DNA from: Marivita lacus
GTDB taxonomy: Bacteria > Pseudomonadota > Alphaproteobacteria > Rhodobacterales > Rhodobacteraceae
Reading direction: 5' to 3'
Length of the DNA: 60,780 bases
Assembly (NCBI RefSeq): GCF_014637725.1
Contig: NZ_BMFC01000003.1
Coordinates: 403,772 to 464,551, forward strand
The position numbers and the translations under genes were made by a program. Under the pieces are notes generated by a model, which worked only from the letters and a program-made list of their open reading frames with translations, did not search any database and had not been told where the DNA came from. The first letter of the stretch is position 1, and each line of letters opens with the position of its first letter. This document shows positions 1-8,384 of this stretch, one piece after another.

Positions 1-1036
1 CACAGGCCGACCAGTAGTTGCGCAACCCCGGAACAGGGCCAACCAGCGGATTGCCATCGGGGGCAAAGGTGAAGGGGCCGTGAATGACCGACTTGACGCC
101 CGCGCGCTCCAACACCGGGAATCGTTTGTAAGCGAATTCAATGCTTTCCTCGATCTTGTCAAAGTCATCCGGCAAAAGCTCATGGCCAAAATTCCACGGC
201 GTGCCATTCACCGCCCAGGGGCGACAGGGCTGTTCGTAGAACCCGATGCAGAGCCCGCGTCCTTCTTGCCGCAGATACGACTCTCCGGCGGGGTCCATCA
301 CATGCGGATGCTCGGTCTCGCGCTCATAGATCTCGGGGGTCTCATCCGTGACGATATACTGGTGTTCCATCGGGTGCAGCGGCAGGTAGACACCCGCCAT
401 CGCGCCCACTTCGCGCGCCCAGAGACCGCCCGCATTGACCACATGTTCGGCATGGATCGTGCCCTTGTCCGTCACCACGTTCCACGTGCCGTCCGGGCGC
501 TGCGTTGTCTCGTTGACCATCACGTGGGTCTCGATCGTGGCCCCGCCCATCCGTGCCGCCTTGGCATAGGCGTGGGTGGTGCCCGACGGATCAAGATGGC
601 CGTCCAGCGGATCGTAAAGCGCGCCAAGGATGCCATCCAGATTGGTGATCGGCGCGATTTTCGCGATCTCCTCCGGCCCGACGATCTCGGTCTCCAGCCC
701 CATGTAGCGATGCTTGGCCCGCTCGGCGAGCAGCATGTCGAACCGGTCGCGGTTGTCGGCAAGCGTGATGCCCCCCACATGGTGCAGCCCGCAGGACATG
801 CCGGTGATCTGCTCCAGCTCCTTGTAAAGCCGGATCGTGTAGCCCTGAAGTGCGGCCATGTTGGTGTCGCCGTTCAGCGTGTGAAACCCGCCCGCCGCGT
901 GCCACGTCGACCCGCTGGTGAGTTCCGAGCGTTCCACCAGCATGACGTCGGACCAACCCAGCTTGGTCAGGTGATAGAGGACCGACACGCCCACAACCCC
1001 GCCACCGATCACCACCACACGTGCCTGCGTCTTCAT
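1..1036 (-). CDS. FAD-dependent oxidoreductase, dimethylglycine/sarcosine dehydrogenase family (C-terminus outside window)
   Basis: Only the first 345 codons are present; the reading frame runs off the window start without a stop. The protein opens with MKTQARVVVIGGGVVG, a dinucleotide-binding Rossmann motif, followed by an SGSTWHAAG segment typical of covalent-FAD amine dehydrogenases of the DAO superfamily. Related proteins oxidise N-methyl groups of dimethylglycine or sarcosine and usually carry a C-terminal GcvT folate domain of about 400 residues, which would lie outside this window. The start is the ATG at 1034-1036. The gene is divergent from a paralogue starting at 1184 with a closely similar N-terminus. 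The exact substrate cannot be read from the sequence. Confidence 0.85.
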   Translation of the reverse strand, partial: MKTQARVVVIGGGVVGVSVLYHLTKLGWSDVMLVERSELTSGSTWHAAGGFHTLNGDTNMAALQGYTIRLYKELEQITGMSCGLHHVGGITLADNRDRFDMLLAERAKHRYMGLETEIVGPEEIAKIAPITNLDGILGALYDPLDGHLDPSGTTHAYAKAARMGGATIETHVMVNETTQRPDGTWNVVTDKGTIHAEHVVNAGGLWAREVGAMAGVYLPLHPMEHQYIVTDETPEIYERETEHPHVMDPAGESYLRQEGRGLCIGFYEQPCRPWAVNGTPWNFGHELLPDDFDKIEESIEFAYKRFPVLERAGVKSVIHGPFTFAPDGNPLVGPVPGLRNYWSAC

Positions 1037-1183
1037 GCCAATTCTCCCTGACCTTATGCGCCGACCATGTGGCGGGCTTTCCTCTTGCGTCCTGCCGGAA
1101 AACGACATCCGGTGTCGGCTTGTGGCAACCGCATTCGTCCTCGGATCGAAAGGGTGGGGCCAACATGCACGGAGGCGCACAGG
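1037..1183. promoter_or_regulatory. Divergent intergenic region with a small inverted repeat
   Basis: These 147 bases separate two divergent amine-dehydrogenase-like genes and must hold both promoters. An inverted repeat CGACA-N5-TGTCG lies at 1103-1117, roughly midway. A ribosome binding site GGAGG at 1171-1175 serves the rightward gene. I could not assign -35/-10 boxes with confidence. The palindrome is a possible operator for a shared regulator; this is inference. Confidence 0.35.
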
Positions 1184-3598
1184 ATGAAAACCCACGCTCA
1201 GGCAGTCGTCATCGGGGGCGGCGTCATCGGCTGTTCGATTTTGTACCATCTGGCAAAATTGGGCTGGACCGATGTCGTCCTGCTGGAACGCGACGAGCTG
1301 ACCAGCGGCAGCACTTGGCACGCCGCCGCCAATATCCACGGGCTGCATGACAGCACCAACATCAGCCGCATCCAGCATTACACGATGAGCCTCTACAACC
1401 AACTCGAGGCGGAAACCGGCCAGAGCTGTGGCGTGTTCCAGCCGGGATCGCTCTACCTTGCCCAGACCGAAGCCCGCGAGCATCAGCTGCGCCTGCAAGC
1501 CGCCAAGGCGAAACTCTACGGCATGAATTTTCACGAGGTCAGCCGCGCGCAGGCCGAGGCGCTGCACCCGCTTGTGAATTTCGACGGCATCCGCTGCATC
1601 ATGTATGAACCCGATGGCGGGAACGTGGACCCGTCGGGTGTGACAGCAGCATATGCCGCAGGCGCGCGCCAGAAAGGTGTGGAAATCCATCGCTTTACGC
1701 CGGTGACCGCAACCGACCAGCAGCCCGACGGAACCTGGATCGTGCGCACGCCCAAGGGTGACATTCACACGCCGTGGGTGGTCAATGCCGCAGGCCTCTG
1801 GGGGCGTGAAGTGGCAGCGCTTGCGGGCATCAAGCTGCCGCTGCTGCCCACCGAACACCAGTATTTTGTCACCGAAACCATCGCCGAGATCGACGCGATG
1901 GACCGGCGCCTGCCGTCTGTCGCTGACCGGGACGGCGAATATTACCTGCGTCAGGAGGGCAAGGGCCTGCTTGTCGGCGCCTATGAAAAAGACGTGCGCT
2001 TCTGGGCCGAGGACGGCACGCCGCAGGGCTTTGGACACGAGCTTTTCGCCGACGATCTGGAACGGATCGAACCCAACATGATGCGCGCCATCGAGCGGGT
2101 GCCTGTCGTGGGCACCGCCGGGATCAAGCGGGTGATCAACGGCCCGATGATCTGGTCGCCCGATAGCAACGTCCTGCTTGGCCCGGTGCCCGAGAAACAG
2201 GGCTATTTCTGCTGCAACGGCATCATCCCCGGCTTTTCGCAATCGGGCGGCATGGGCCTCATGGTGGCGCAGTGGATCATCGAAGGCGAGATGCAGTACG
2301 ACATGTTCGCCTGGGATGTGGCGCGCTTTGGCGACTGGGCCGATGCCAAGTTCACCAAGGCGCGGGTCGGCGATCAATACGCGCACCGCTTCAAGATCCA
2401 CTTCCCCGGTGAGGAACGCGACGCGGGTCGCCCCGTACGGACGCGCCCTGCTTACGAAATGCAGAGAGACATGGGCGCGGTCTTTGGCCTGAACTACGGC
2501 TGGGAACATCCGCTCTATTTCTCGAAAGACGTGACGGACAGCGCAGGCTTCACCCGTCAACCGTGGTGGGACGTGGTGGGCCACGAGGCCCGTACGCTGC
2601 GCGAGTCAGCAGGCATCATCGACATCTCGAACTTCGCCAAGTACCGCATCACGGGGCCGGGGGCAGAGGACTGGCTGAACGCGGTCTTCGCCAACCGCAT
2701 GCCGCGCGAGGTCGGGCGGTCCTGTCTCACACCGTTGATCGGCAAACGCGGCGGCATCGCGGGCGATGCGACAGTCACGCGGCTGGCCGAGGACGACTTT
2801 TGGATCGTCAGCTCCGGGATGGCCGAGCGCTACCAGAAACGGGTCTACGACGCGGTGCCGCTGCCCGAAGGCACGAGTTTCGCGTCCCTGACAAACGACT
2901 GGTGCGGGTTCAACGTGGCAGGGCCACAGTCCCGCGCCCTGCTGCAACGGCTGACCAACTCGTCGCTGGCCACCGAAGCCTGGCCCTTCATGCGTTCCGC
3001 CATGATCGAGATCGCGGGTGTCGAGGTGATGGCCCTGCGGGTGTCCTTCACAGGTGACCTGGGCTGGGAACTGCATTGCCGCGCTGCGGATCAAGCCGCG
3101 CTCTACGCCGCGCTTCTGGAGGCGGGACAAGAGGTTGGCGCAATCCCCGTGGGCAGCCGCGCGCTGATGAGCCTTCGCATGGAAAAGGGCTACGGATCGT
3201 GGGGCCGCGAATACAGCCCGGAATACTGGCCGCAGGAATGCGGGCTGGACCGGCTGTGCCGAACCGAAAAACCCTACCTGAACCGCGACGCGGCGCTGGC
3301 CAACATGGCCAAGCCCGGCCGCGAACGGATGGTGCTGCTGGCGCTGAACGCAGAGGACACCGATGCGTCGAACGCTGACGCCACCGGAGGCGAGCCGATC
3401 TTCAAGGACGGTGTCGGCATCGGTCGGGTCAGTTCCGGCGCCTATGGCTACCATGTGGGCCTGTCGCTTGCCCTTGGCTTCGTCAAAGGTGCCGAGCCGG
3501 GCGATCAGGTCGAGGTGATGGTGCTCGGCCGCCCGCATGGGGCCACCATTCTGGATCGGCCCCCTTTCGACCCGGAGGGCACAAGACTGCGCGCCTGA
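1184..3598 (+). CDS. FAD-dependent dehydrogenase with C-terminal GcvT domain (dimethylglycine/sarcosine dehydrogenase-like)
   Basis: An 804-residue protein with the usual two-part architecture. Residues 1 to about 400 form a DAO-type FAD domain (GGGVIG at residues 11-16, then SGSTWHAAA). From about residue 430 to the end it resembles the aminomethyltransferase GcvT, with the folate-binding region and a C-terminal barrel. Family members demethylate N-methylated glycines and pass the one-carbon unit to tetrahydrofolate. The ATG at 1184 is preferred because GGAGG lies 8 nt upstream; the frame is open further upstream but without a good ribosome site. It is a paralogue of the divergent gene at 1-1036. 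Substrate among dimethylglycine, sarcosine or related amines is not decidable here. Confidence 0.88.
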   Translation: MKTHAQAVVIGGGVIGCSILYHLAKLGWTDVVLLERDELTSGSTWHAAANIHGLHDSTNISRIQHYTMSLYNQLEAETGQSCGVFQPGSLYLAQTEAREHQLRLQAAKAKLYGMNFHEVSRAQAEALHPLVNFDGIRCIMYEPDGGNVDPSGVTAAYAAGARQKGVEIHRFTPVTATDQQPDGTWIVRTPKGDIHTPWVVNAAGLWGREVAALAGIKLPLLPTEHQYFVTETIAEIDAMDRRLPSVADRDGEYYLRQEGKGLLVGAYEKDVRFWAEDGTPQGFGHELFADDLERIEPNMMRAIERVPVVGTAGIKRVINGPMIWSPDSNVLLGPVPEKQGYFCCNGIIPGFSQSGGMGLMVAQWIIEGEMQYDMFAWDVARFGDWADAKFTKARVGDQYAHRFKIHFPGEERDAGRPVRTRPAYEMQRDMGAVFGLNYGWEHPLYFSKDVTDSAGFTRQPWWDVVGHEARTLRESAGIIDISNFAKYRITGPGAEDWLNAVFANRMPREVGRSCLTPLIGKRGGIAGDATVTRLAEDDFWIVSSGMAERYQKRVYDAVPLPEGTSFASLTNDWCGFNVAGPQSRALLQRLTNSSLATEAWPFMRSAMIEIAGVEVMALRVSFTGDLGWELHCRAADQAALYAALLEAGQEVGAIPVGSRALMSLRMEKGYGSWGREYSPEYWPQECGLDRLCRTEKPYLNRDAALANMAKPGRERMVLLALNAEDTDASNADATGGEPIFKDGVGIGRVSSGAYGYHVGLSLALGFVKGAEPGDQVEVMVLGRPHGATILDRPPFDPEGTRLRA

Positions 3599-3603
3599 TC
3601 TTC

Positions 3604-3689
3604 TTCGGTTCTAAAATACCGCGGGGTCCGGGGCAGAGCCCCGGCGTTACCGTTAACGGTAACGTCAGACTGCGTTGACGCAGTCTGAC
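3604..3689. repeat. Modular intergenic palindrome element (copy A, three hairpins)
   Basis: Between two converging genes lie three consecutive stem-loops: CCGGGG-CAGAG-CCCCGG at 3628-3644, the perfect 18-bp palindrome GTTACCGTTAACGGTAAC at 3646-3663, and a 12-bp-arm palindrome centred on GCGTTGACGC at 3664-3689. The same modules in the same order recur at 57569-57650, the first module alone recurs at 13401-13445, and related modules are found at 51285-51326. There is no strong T-tract, so a role as a simple intrinsic terminator is uncertain. Confidence 0.75.
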
Positions 3690-3699
3690 CCACCCGTGG

Positions 3700-5016
3700 T
3701 TATTCCGCCGCCAGAGGCCTTATCTTGAGAGCGGTGATGCGGTTGTTGTCGCGCGCCATCACTTCGAACCGGAACCCGTGAAAGCTGAAACACTGGCCCA
3801 TGGTCGGGATCATCTGCGCCTCGTGAATGACGAGCCCTGCCACGGTGTTGGCCTCGTCGTCCGGCAGCGTCCAGTCCAGCGCGCGGTTCAGGTCGCGGAT
3901 CGTCATGGACCCGTCGATCCAGTAGCTGCCATCCTCGCCGGGGGTGATGGCGACATCGCCATCGGGATCGAACTCGTCGGTGATCTCACCCACGATCTCT
4001 TCGAGGATGTCCTCGAGCGTGATCAACCCCTGCAGCGCGCCGTATTCATCGACCACCAGCGCGAAATGGGTGCGGCGGCGCAGGAACTGGCGCATCTGGT
4101 CGTCCAGAGACGTGCTGTCGGGGATGAAATAGGGCTTCATCGCCACATCCGCGAATTTGAAGCTGTTCATCGCGTCGGCGGGTTTGTTGCCCTCCTGCAT
4201 GAACTGGTACATCGCGCGGAACAGATCCTTGGCGTGCACGACGCCGATGATGTTCTCCGGTTCGCCGCGGAACAGCGGAAGCCGCGTGTGGTTGGATTCC
4301 AGACATTGCTTCAGAATCGTCTGCGGGTCGTTGTCGGCGTCGATCATCTCGATGCCCGAGCGGTGGAGCATGATCTCTTCGACGGTGCGTTCGCTCAGAT
4401 CCAGAGCGCCGAGGATGCGGTCGCGGTCCTCTTTCTCGACAACACCTTCGGAATGGCCCAGTTGCAGTGCGCCGGCGATTTCCTCGCGCACGGCAAGGAT
4501 ATGGCTGTCGGGGTCTGTCTTGACACCGAAGACGCGCAGCACCCCGCGCACCAGCATGCGCACCGCGCTGACGACGGGCGAAAAGACGGTAATGACCAGT
4601 TGGATCACCGGCGACACGCGGCTGGCTGCGGTTTCGGGATTGGTGATGGCATAGGTCTTGGGCAGCACCTCGGCAAAGACCAGCACAAGGGCGGTCATCA
4701 CAAGGGTGGCCAGCGCCACCCCGGATTCGCCAAAGGCCCGGGTGAACAGCGCGGTGGCCAGAGACGTGGCCAGGATGTTGACCATGTTGTTGCCCAGCAG
4801 CACCGACCCGATCAGGCGTTCGTTGTCCTCGGTGATGATGAGCGCGCGGTCCGCTCCCTTGGAGCCCTTGTCGGCCATCGATCGCAGCTTGCCGCGCGAT
4901 GCCGCTGTCAGCGCGGTTTCCGAGCCGCTGAAGAAGGCCGACAGCACAAGAAGTCCGAGGATGGCGGCAGAGGTGATCCAGAAGGCGGCGTCAGCGCCGG
5001 TTGATACGGGGTCCAT
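3700..5016 (-). CDS. CorC/HlyC family membrane protein (CNNM-CBS-transporter-associated domains)
   Basis: A 438-residue inner-membrane protein. The N-terminal ~190 residues form a CNNM (DUF21) membrane domain with about four hydrophobic segments. A pair of CBS domains follows at about residues 205-335, and the CorC_HlyC domain is at the C-terminus (IDGSMTIRDLNRAL...). Family members have been linked to magnesium/cobalt efflux; the old haemolysin label is not supported as a function. Length matches the family. The ATG at 5016 is used; an in-frame TTG lies at 5025. It follows xerD by 68 nt on the same strand. Ion specificity is not visible. Confidence 0.87.
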   Translation of the reverse strand: MDPVSTGADAAFWITSAAILGLLVLSAFFSGSETALTAASRGKLRSMADKGSKGADRALIITEDNERLIGSVLLGNNMVNILATSLATALFTRAFGESGVALATLVMTALVLVFAEVLPKTYAITNPETAASRVSPVIQLVITVFSPVVSAVRMLVRGVLRVFGVKTDPDSHILAVREEIAGALQLGHSEGVVEKEDRDRILGALDLSERTVEEIMLHRSGIEMIDADNDPQTILKQCLESNHTRLPLFRGEPENIIGVVHAKDLFRAMYQFMQEGNKPADAMNSFKFADVAMKPYFIPDSTSLDDQMRQFLRRRTHFALVVDEYGALQGLITLEDILEEIVGEITDEFDPDGDVAITPGEDGSYWIDGSMTIRDLNRALDWTLPDDEANTVAGLVIHEAQMIPTMGQCFSFHGFRFEVMARDNNRITALKIRPLAAE

Positions 5017-5084
5017 GGGGTCCAACGTTTTGAAAATGTGACTTGGTTATGGCGGCAGGGCCGCGCGCGTTCAAGAGGCGCGGA

Positions 5085-6011
5085 TCAGTCGCGCGCCATC
5101 GGGTGGTGATCCAGCACCAGCTCCTTGAGCCGTTCCTCCAGAACATGGGTGTAGATCTCGGTGGTCGACACATCGGCATGACCCAGAAAGGTCTGGATCG
5201 CGCGCAGGTCAGCGCCGTTGGCCAGCAGATGTGTCGCGAACGCGTGGCGCAGCGTGTGGGGCGTGACCTTTGCGGGCGATACGCCACCGACCACGGCCAG
5301 ATCCTTGATCAGCACGTAGAACGCGTGCCGGGTCAGGTGCCCGGATTTGCCGCGCGACGGGAACAGGAAGGCCGAGGCCGGTTTGCCCTCGGCGCGGGCG
5401 GTGTCTTCGATCGACACGCGGGTTTTCAGCCAGTCGCGCAGCGCGGCGCGGGCGGGCGGTGACAGCGGCACCATGCGTTCCTTGCCGCCCTTGCCGCGGA
5501 TCAGAAGCATGCGCGGATCACCCTTGGCCGACGACAGGGGCAGTGACACCAACTCGCTCACCCGCATGCCGGTCGCGTAGAGCAGGTGCATCAGGCAGGT
5601 GTTGCGTTCGCGGTCTGACGGGCTGCGGCCATACACACCAGCGGCATCGAGCAGAAGATCGACCTCTTGGGTCGAAAGCGTCTTGGGCAGGCGCTTGTCG
5701 CGGCCCGGTCCGCTGATCTGCACCGCCGGGTTGTCGGCGCGGAACCCTTCCTCGAAGCAGAAACGGTAGAGCTGCTTGATCGCGGACAGCCGCCGCGCGC
5801 GGGTGGATTTCGCCAATCCCTGCGCATCGCAATGCACGAGGTAGTCCTCCACATCGGATTTCTGCGCCTGCGTCAGCGATGATCCGCGCCCGGTCAGCCA
5901 GTCGGTGAAATCCGCAAGATCGCGCGCATAGGCCAGTTGCGTGTTGGTCGCCGCCCCGCGTTCGGCGGCCTGCGCATCCAGAAAAGCCGCGATCCAGTGA
6001 CGGTCGCTCAT
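5085..6011 (-). CDS. xerD: Tyrosine recombinase XerD
   Basis: A 308-residue site-specific recombinase that with XerC resolves chromosome dimers at dif at the septum, activated by FtsK. The N-terminal SAM-like core-binding domain covers about residues 1-95. The catalytic domain shows the full tyrosine recombinase set: Arg150 (ATGMR), Lys174 (RGKGGK), His252 and Arg255 (HTLRH), His278 (GH) and the nucleophile Tyr287 (IYTHV). Length agrees with XerD (about 300). Its ATG overlaps the stop of the upstream exported-protein gene by 4 nt, so the two are co-translated. Placement as a chromosomal single-copy gene between housekeeping genes argues for XerD rather than an integron or phage integrase. Confidence 0.93.
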   Translation of the reverse strand: MSDRHWIAAFLDAQAAERGAATNTQLAYARDLADFTDWLTGRGSSLTQAQKSDVEDYLVHCDAQGLAKSTRARRLSAIKQLYRFCFEEGFRADNPAVQISGPGRDKRLPKTLSTQEVDLLLDAAGVYGRSPSDRERNTCLMHLLYATGMRVSELVSLPLSSAKGDPRMLLIRGKGGKERMVPLSPPARAALRDWLKTRVSIEDTARAEGKPASAFLFPSRGKSGHLTRHAFYVLIKDLAVVGGVSPAKVTPHTLRHAFATHLLANGADLRAIQTFLGHADVSTTEIYTHVLEERLKELVLDHHPMARD

Positions 6012-7564
6012 CGGCGCGCGCCTTCCATATCGAGGATGGCCAGTTGCAACGCGGCGCGCCGTGCGGTGTCTTCCAGCCCGAAGGCGCGCAGGGAGCGCAG
6101 CGCGCCGGTCAGGTCGGCATCGCTTCCGGCGGCCCCTGTGTCGAATTTCTGCACCGCCATCAGCAACGCCTCGCCCAGGCGGTTCTGCGCGGGCAGGGGG
6201 GCGATATCTGCGGGGGGCTGCGCAGTTTCAGCCCATGCGGCGGACAGCGCTGCGGCGTGCGGCAGGTTCGATGGGGTGCTTTGGGGGCGCTGTCCCTGTG
6301 CCAATGCCGCAAGAAAGGCCAGCCGTGCATCGCCAGTCCCGGTCAGGGCGCGGGCCGTCTCCTCATAGCCCTCGGACAGCAGGCCCGACAGGCTGGCGAT
6401 GTCCTGCGCACGGCCCGAAAGCTGCAGGTCCTGAAGTTGCGCGCCAAAGAGGTTGGAGAACGGCACCAGAAGCCCCGCCGCGCGCATCTGCGGCCAGACT
6501 TGTTCCAGCGCGGTGGAGATCGCAGCGGGATCGCCCGAGCCGAGCGCGGTCTCAAACCGTTGCAGCGCTTCGACCCGGTCCCAGATGCCGCCGGATGCGG
6601 CACGTCTTTGTGCCGTGTAAACACCCAGAAGCTGGTTGCCGTCGATCGCACCGACGCGGGCCAGTCGTTCGGCAGCCTGCAATTGCGCGCGCCAGCCGGA
6701 ATCGCCCGACAGTTCGACCACCGCAAAGGGCAGCGCCAGGGGCGTGGTCGGCAAGGCCTCTCCGATCGCCTCGAACAGGCGGAACTGCAGCGGGGTCGGG
6801 CGCACCGGCGCCTGCATCGGGGCGCTGTCCTCGGCATATTCGGGATCAAGGAACCGCAGCAGCAGTTCGGCATCGAGGTCGGACAACTGACCCAGCGCCT
6901 CGCCGGTCTGGTAGATGGTCATCGCATGGGCGAAATCACCGCTGCGGGTTTCGCACCAGATGCGGGTGGGTAGATCGGTGCTCAGGCTGGGTGTGTTGTT
7001 CAGCACCGCGCAGAGCGACTCGTCCGTCCCGGTCAGCAGCGCAAGGTCGAAGGCCAGCGCGAAAAGCTCGGGTGTCAGTGTCCCGACCCGTTCCATCAGC
7101 GCTTCGGCAGGCGGGACCAGCCCGTGATGATACAACAGGTCCACCCGCGCCTGCAGCAGCATGTCGCCCTGTGCACTGGCGGGCGGGTCGGCTTCGGCCA
7201 GCATCAGGATGTGCAGCAACCCGGTCAGCGCGGGGACCGTGGGGCGGCGCGTCTGCATGGGGTCAAGCAGCGCGATCAAATCCGTCTCGGTGCTGCCCTG
7301 CCAAAGCGTTTGCGGAAGTCCGGTGACCGAGCCCGGCAAGAGCCCCGCACCGCCGGCCCCCGGCGCATCCAGCGATTGCACCTCGACATCGGGAACGGTC
7401 GCGCTCTGGGCCACGGGTCTGGAGGGAACGCTGTCTGGCGCCACGATGACCGGTGGTGCATTGCGCTGCACGGCCAGCCAGTCGATGGCCGACAACGGCT
7501 GTTCCTGCGCGGCGGCAGGCCATGCGACACCTGCCAGGATCAGGAGCGATAGCTTAGTCTGCAT
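6008..7564 (-). CDS. Exported protein of unknown function
   Basis: A 518-residue protein with a clear signal peptide (MQTKLSLLILAGVAWPAAAQ) and no family I recognise. The mature part is rich in Ala and Leu, with helical stretches that resemble loosely repeated alpha-helical (TPR/Sel1-like) folds, and a low-complexity linker near residues 40-90. The start at 7564 puts the signal peptide at the N-terminus; the frame is open further upstream but would bury it. The 3' end overlaps xerD by 4 nt (ATGA), and the 5' end overlaps a small membrane-protein gene by 11 nt. Translational coupling suggests a conserved trio, but no role is evident. Confidence 0.8.
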   Translation of the reverse strand: MQTKLSLLILAGVAWPAAAQEQPLSAIDWLAVQRNAPPVIVAPDSVPSRPVAQSATVPDVEVQSLDAPGAGGAGLLPGSVTGLPQTLWQGSTETDLIALLDPMQTRRPTVPALTGLLHILMLAEADPPASAQGDMLLQARVDLLYHHGLVPPAEALMERVGTLTPELFALAFDLALLTGTDESLCAVLNNTPSLSTDLPTRIWCETRSGDFAHAMTIYQTGEALGQLSDLDAELLLRFLDPEYAEDSAPMQAPVRPTPLQFRLFEAIGEALPTTPLALPFAVVELSGDSGWRAQLQAAERLARVGAIDGNQLLGVYTAQRRAASGGIWDRVEALQRFETALGSGDPAAISTALEQVWPQMRAAGLLVPFSNLFGAQLQDLQLSGRAQDIASLSGLLSEGYEETARALTGTGDARLAFLAALAQGQRPQSTPSNLPHAAALSAAWAETAQPPADIAPLPAQNRLGEALLMAVQKFDTGAAGSDADLTGALRSLRAFGLEDTARRAALQLAILDMEGARR

Positions 7565-7703
7565 CCAGAGCCACCGGTTTTCTGACTTCCGTTTGCGGCG
7601 GCGAGAAATCCGCCCCGAAGAACGGCCCGACATAGGCATATGCCACCAGCGCGACCGCGCCGATGATCGCCAGATAGACCAGCCATTTCATGATGCGCCC
7701 CAT
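7554..7703 (-). CDS. Small single-pass membrane protein, unknown function
   Basis: A 49-residue reading frame starting MGRIMKWLVYLAIIG. One hydrophobic helix spans about residues 5-26, followed by a polar tail ending PVALDAD. The ATG at 7703 has AAGGA five nt upstream; a second in-frame ATG lies at 7691. It ends inside the next gene (11-nt overlap), so it is the first gene of the run small protein - exported protein - xerD. I recognise no family. Good start signals, a clean membrane helix and translational coupling support a real gene. Confidence 0.62.
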   Translation of the reverse strand: MGRIMKWLVYLAIIGAVALVAYAYVGPFFGADFSPPQTEVRKPVALDAD

Positions 7704-7835
7704 GTCGATCCTTGCCCCGCCAGATTGATTTTTTCCAAGTTATAACTGGCCTTTTGCCCAAGATCACGTCATTCAGCGGCGGAATTCGAAAAATTGGCGG
7801 CACTTGGCCGAGATACAAGGGGTCTGTCGGAAACA

Positions 7836-8384
7836 ATGCAGGCAAGACTGAAGAAAACGGTGGTCCTTGTCGGCATGATGGGTGCGGGGAAAACCGCCGT
7901 TGGCAAGGCGTTGGCCGCCATGCTGCACGCCCCGTTCATTGATTCGGATGCCGAGATCGAAAAAGCCGCCAACATGACCATCCCCGAGATTTTCCAGCGC
8001 GACGGAGAGCCGTTTTTCCGCGTCAAGGAACGGCAGGTCATCTCGCGTCTGCTCGAGCGGGAACAGGGTGTGCTGTCCACCGGAGGCGGTGCCTACATGG
8101 CCCCCGAGAACCGCGAGATCATATCGCGGCATGGCGTGGCGGTATGGCTGAACGCCGATCTCGACCTGCTCTGGGCGCGCGTGAAACACAAGGATTCCCG
8201 GCCCTTGCTGCGAGTTCCTGATCCTTTCGGCGCGCTGAAGAAGCTTTATGACGACCGGGTGCCGATCTATGCCACGGCAGACCTGACGGTTGTGTCAGAA
8301 CCCGGCCTGTCGATCGATGACATGGCGGCGCGCGTGATCACGGCGCTGCGGTCGCGCCCGGATGTGCTGGAGGTTCTGCAATGA
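7836..8384 (+). CDS. aroK: Shikimate kinase
   Basis: A 182-residue P-loop kinase that phosphorylates shikimate to shikimate 3-phosphate in chorismate synthesis. The Walker A motif GMMGAGKT lies near residues 13-20, a DSDAEIE segment binds shikimate/Mg, and the STGGGAY motif follows at about residue 78. The ATG at 7836 is the first ATG; a TTG at 7794 would add 14 unlikely residues. Its stop overlaps the aroB start by 4 nt (ATGA), the usual alphaproteobacterial aroK-aroB pair. Confidence 0.92.
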   Translation: MQARLKKTVVLVGMMGAGKTAVGKALAAMLHAPFIDSDAEIEKAANMTIPEIFQRDGEPFFRVKERQVISRLLEREQGVLSTGGGAYMAPENREIISRHGVAVWLNADLDLLWARVKHKDSRPLLRVPDPFGALKKLYDDRVPIYATADLTVVSEPGLSIDDMAARVITALRSRPDVLEVLQ

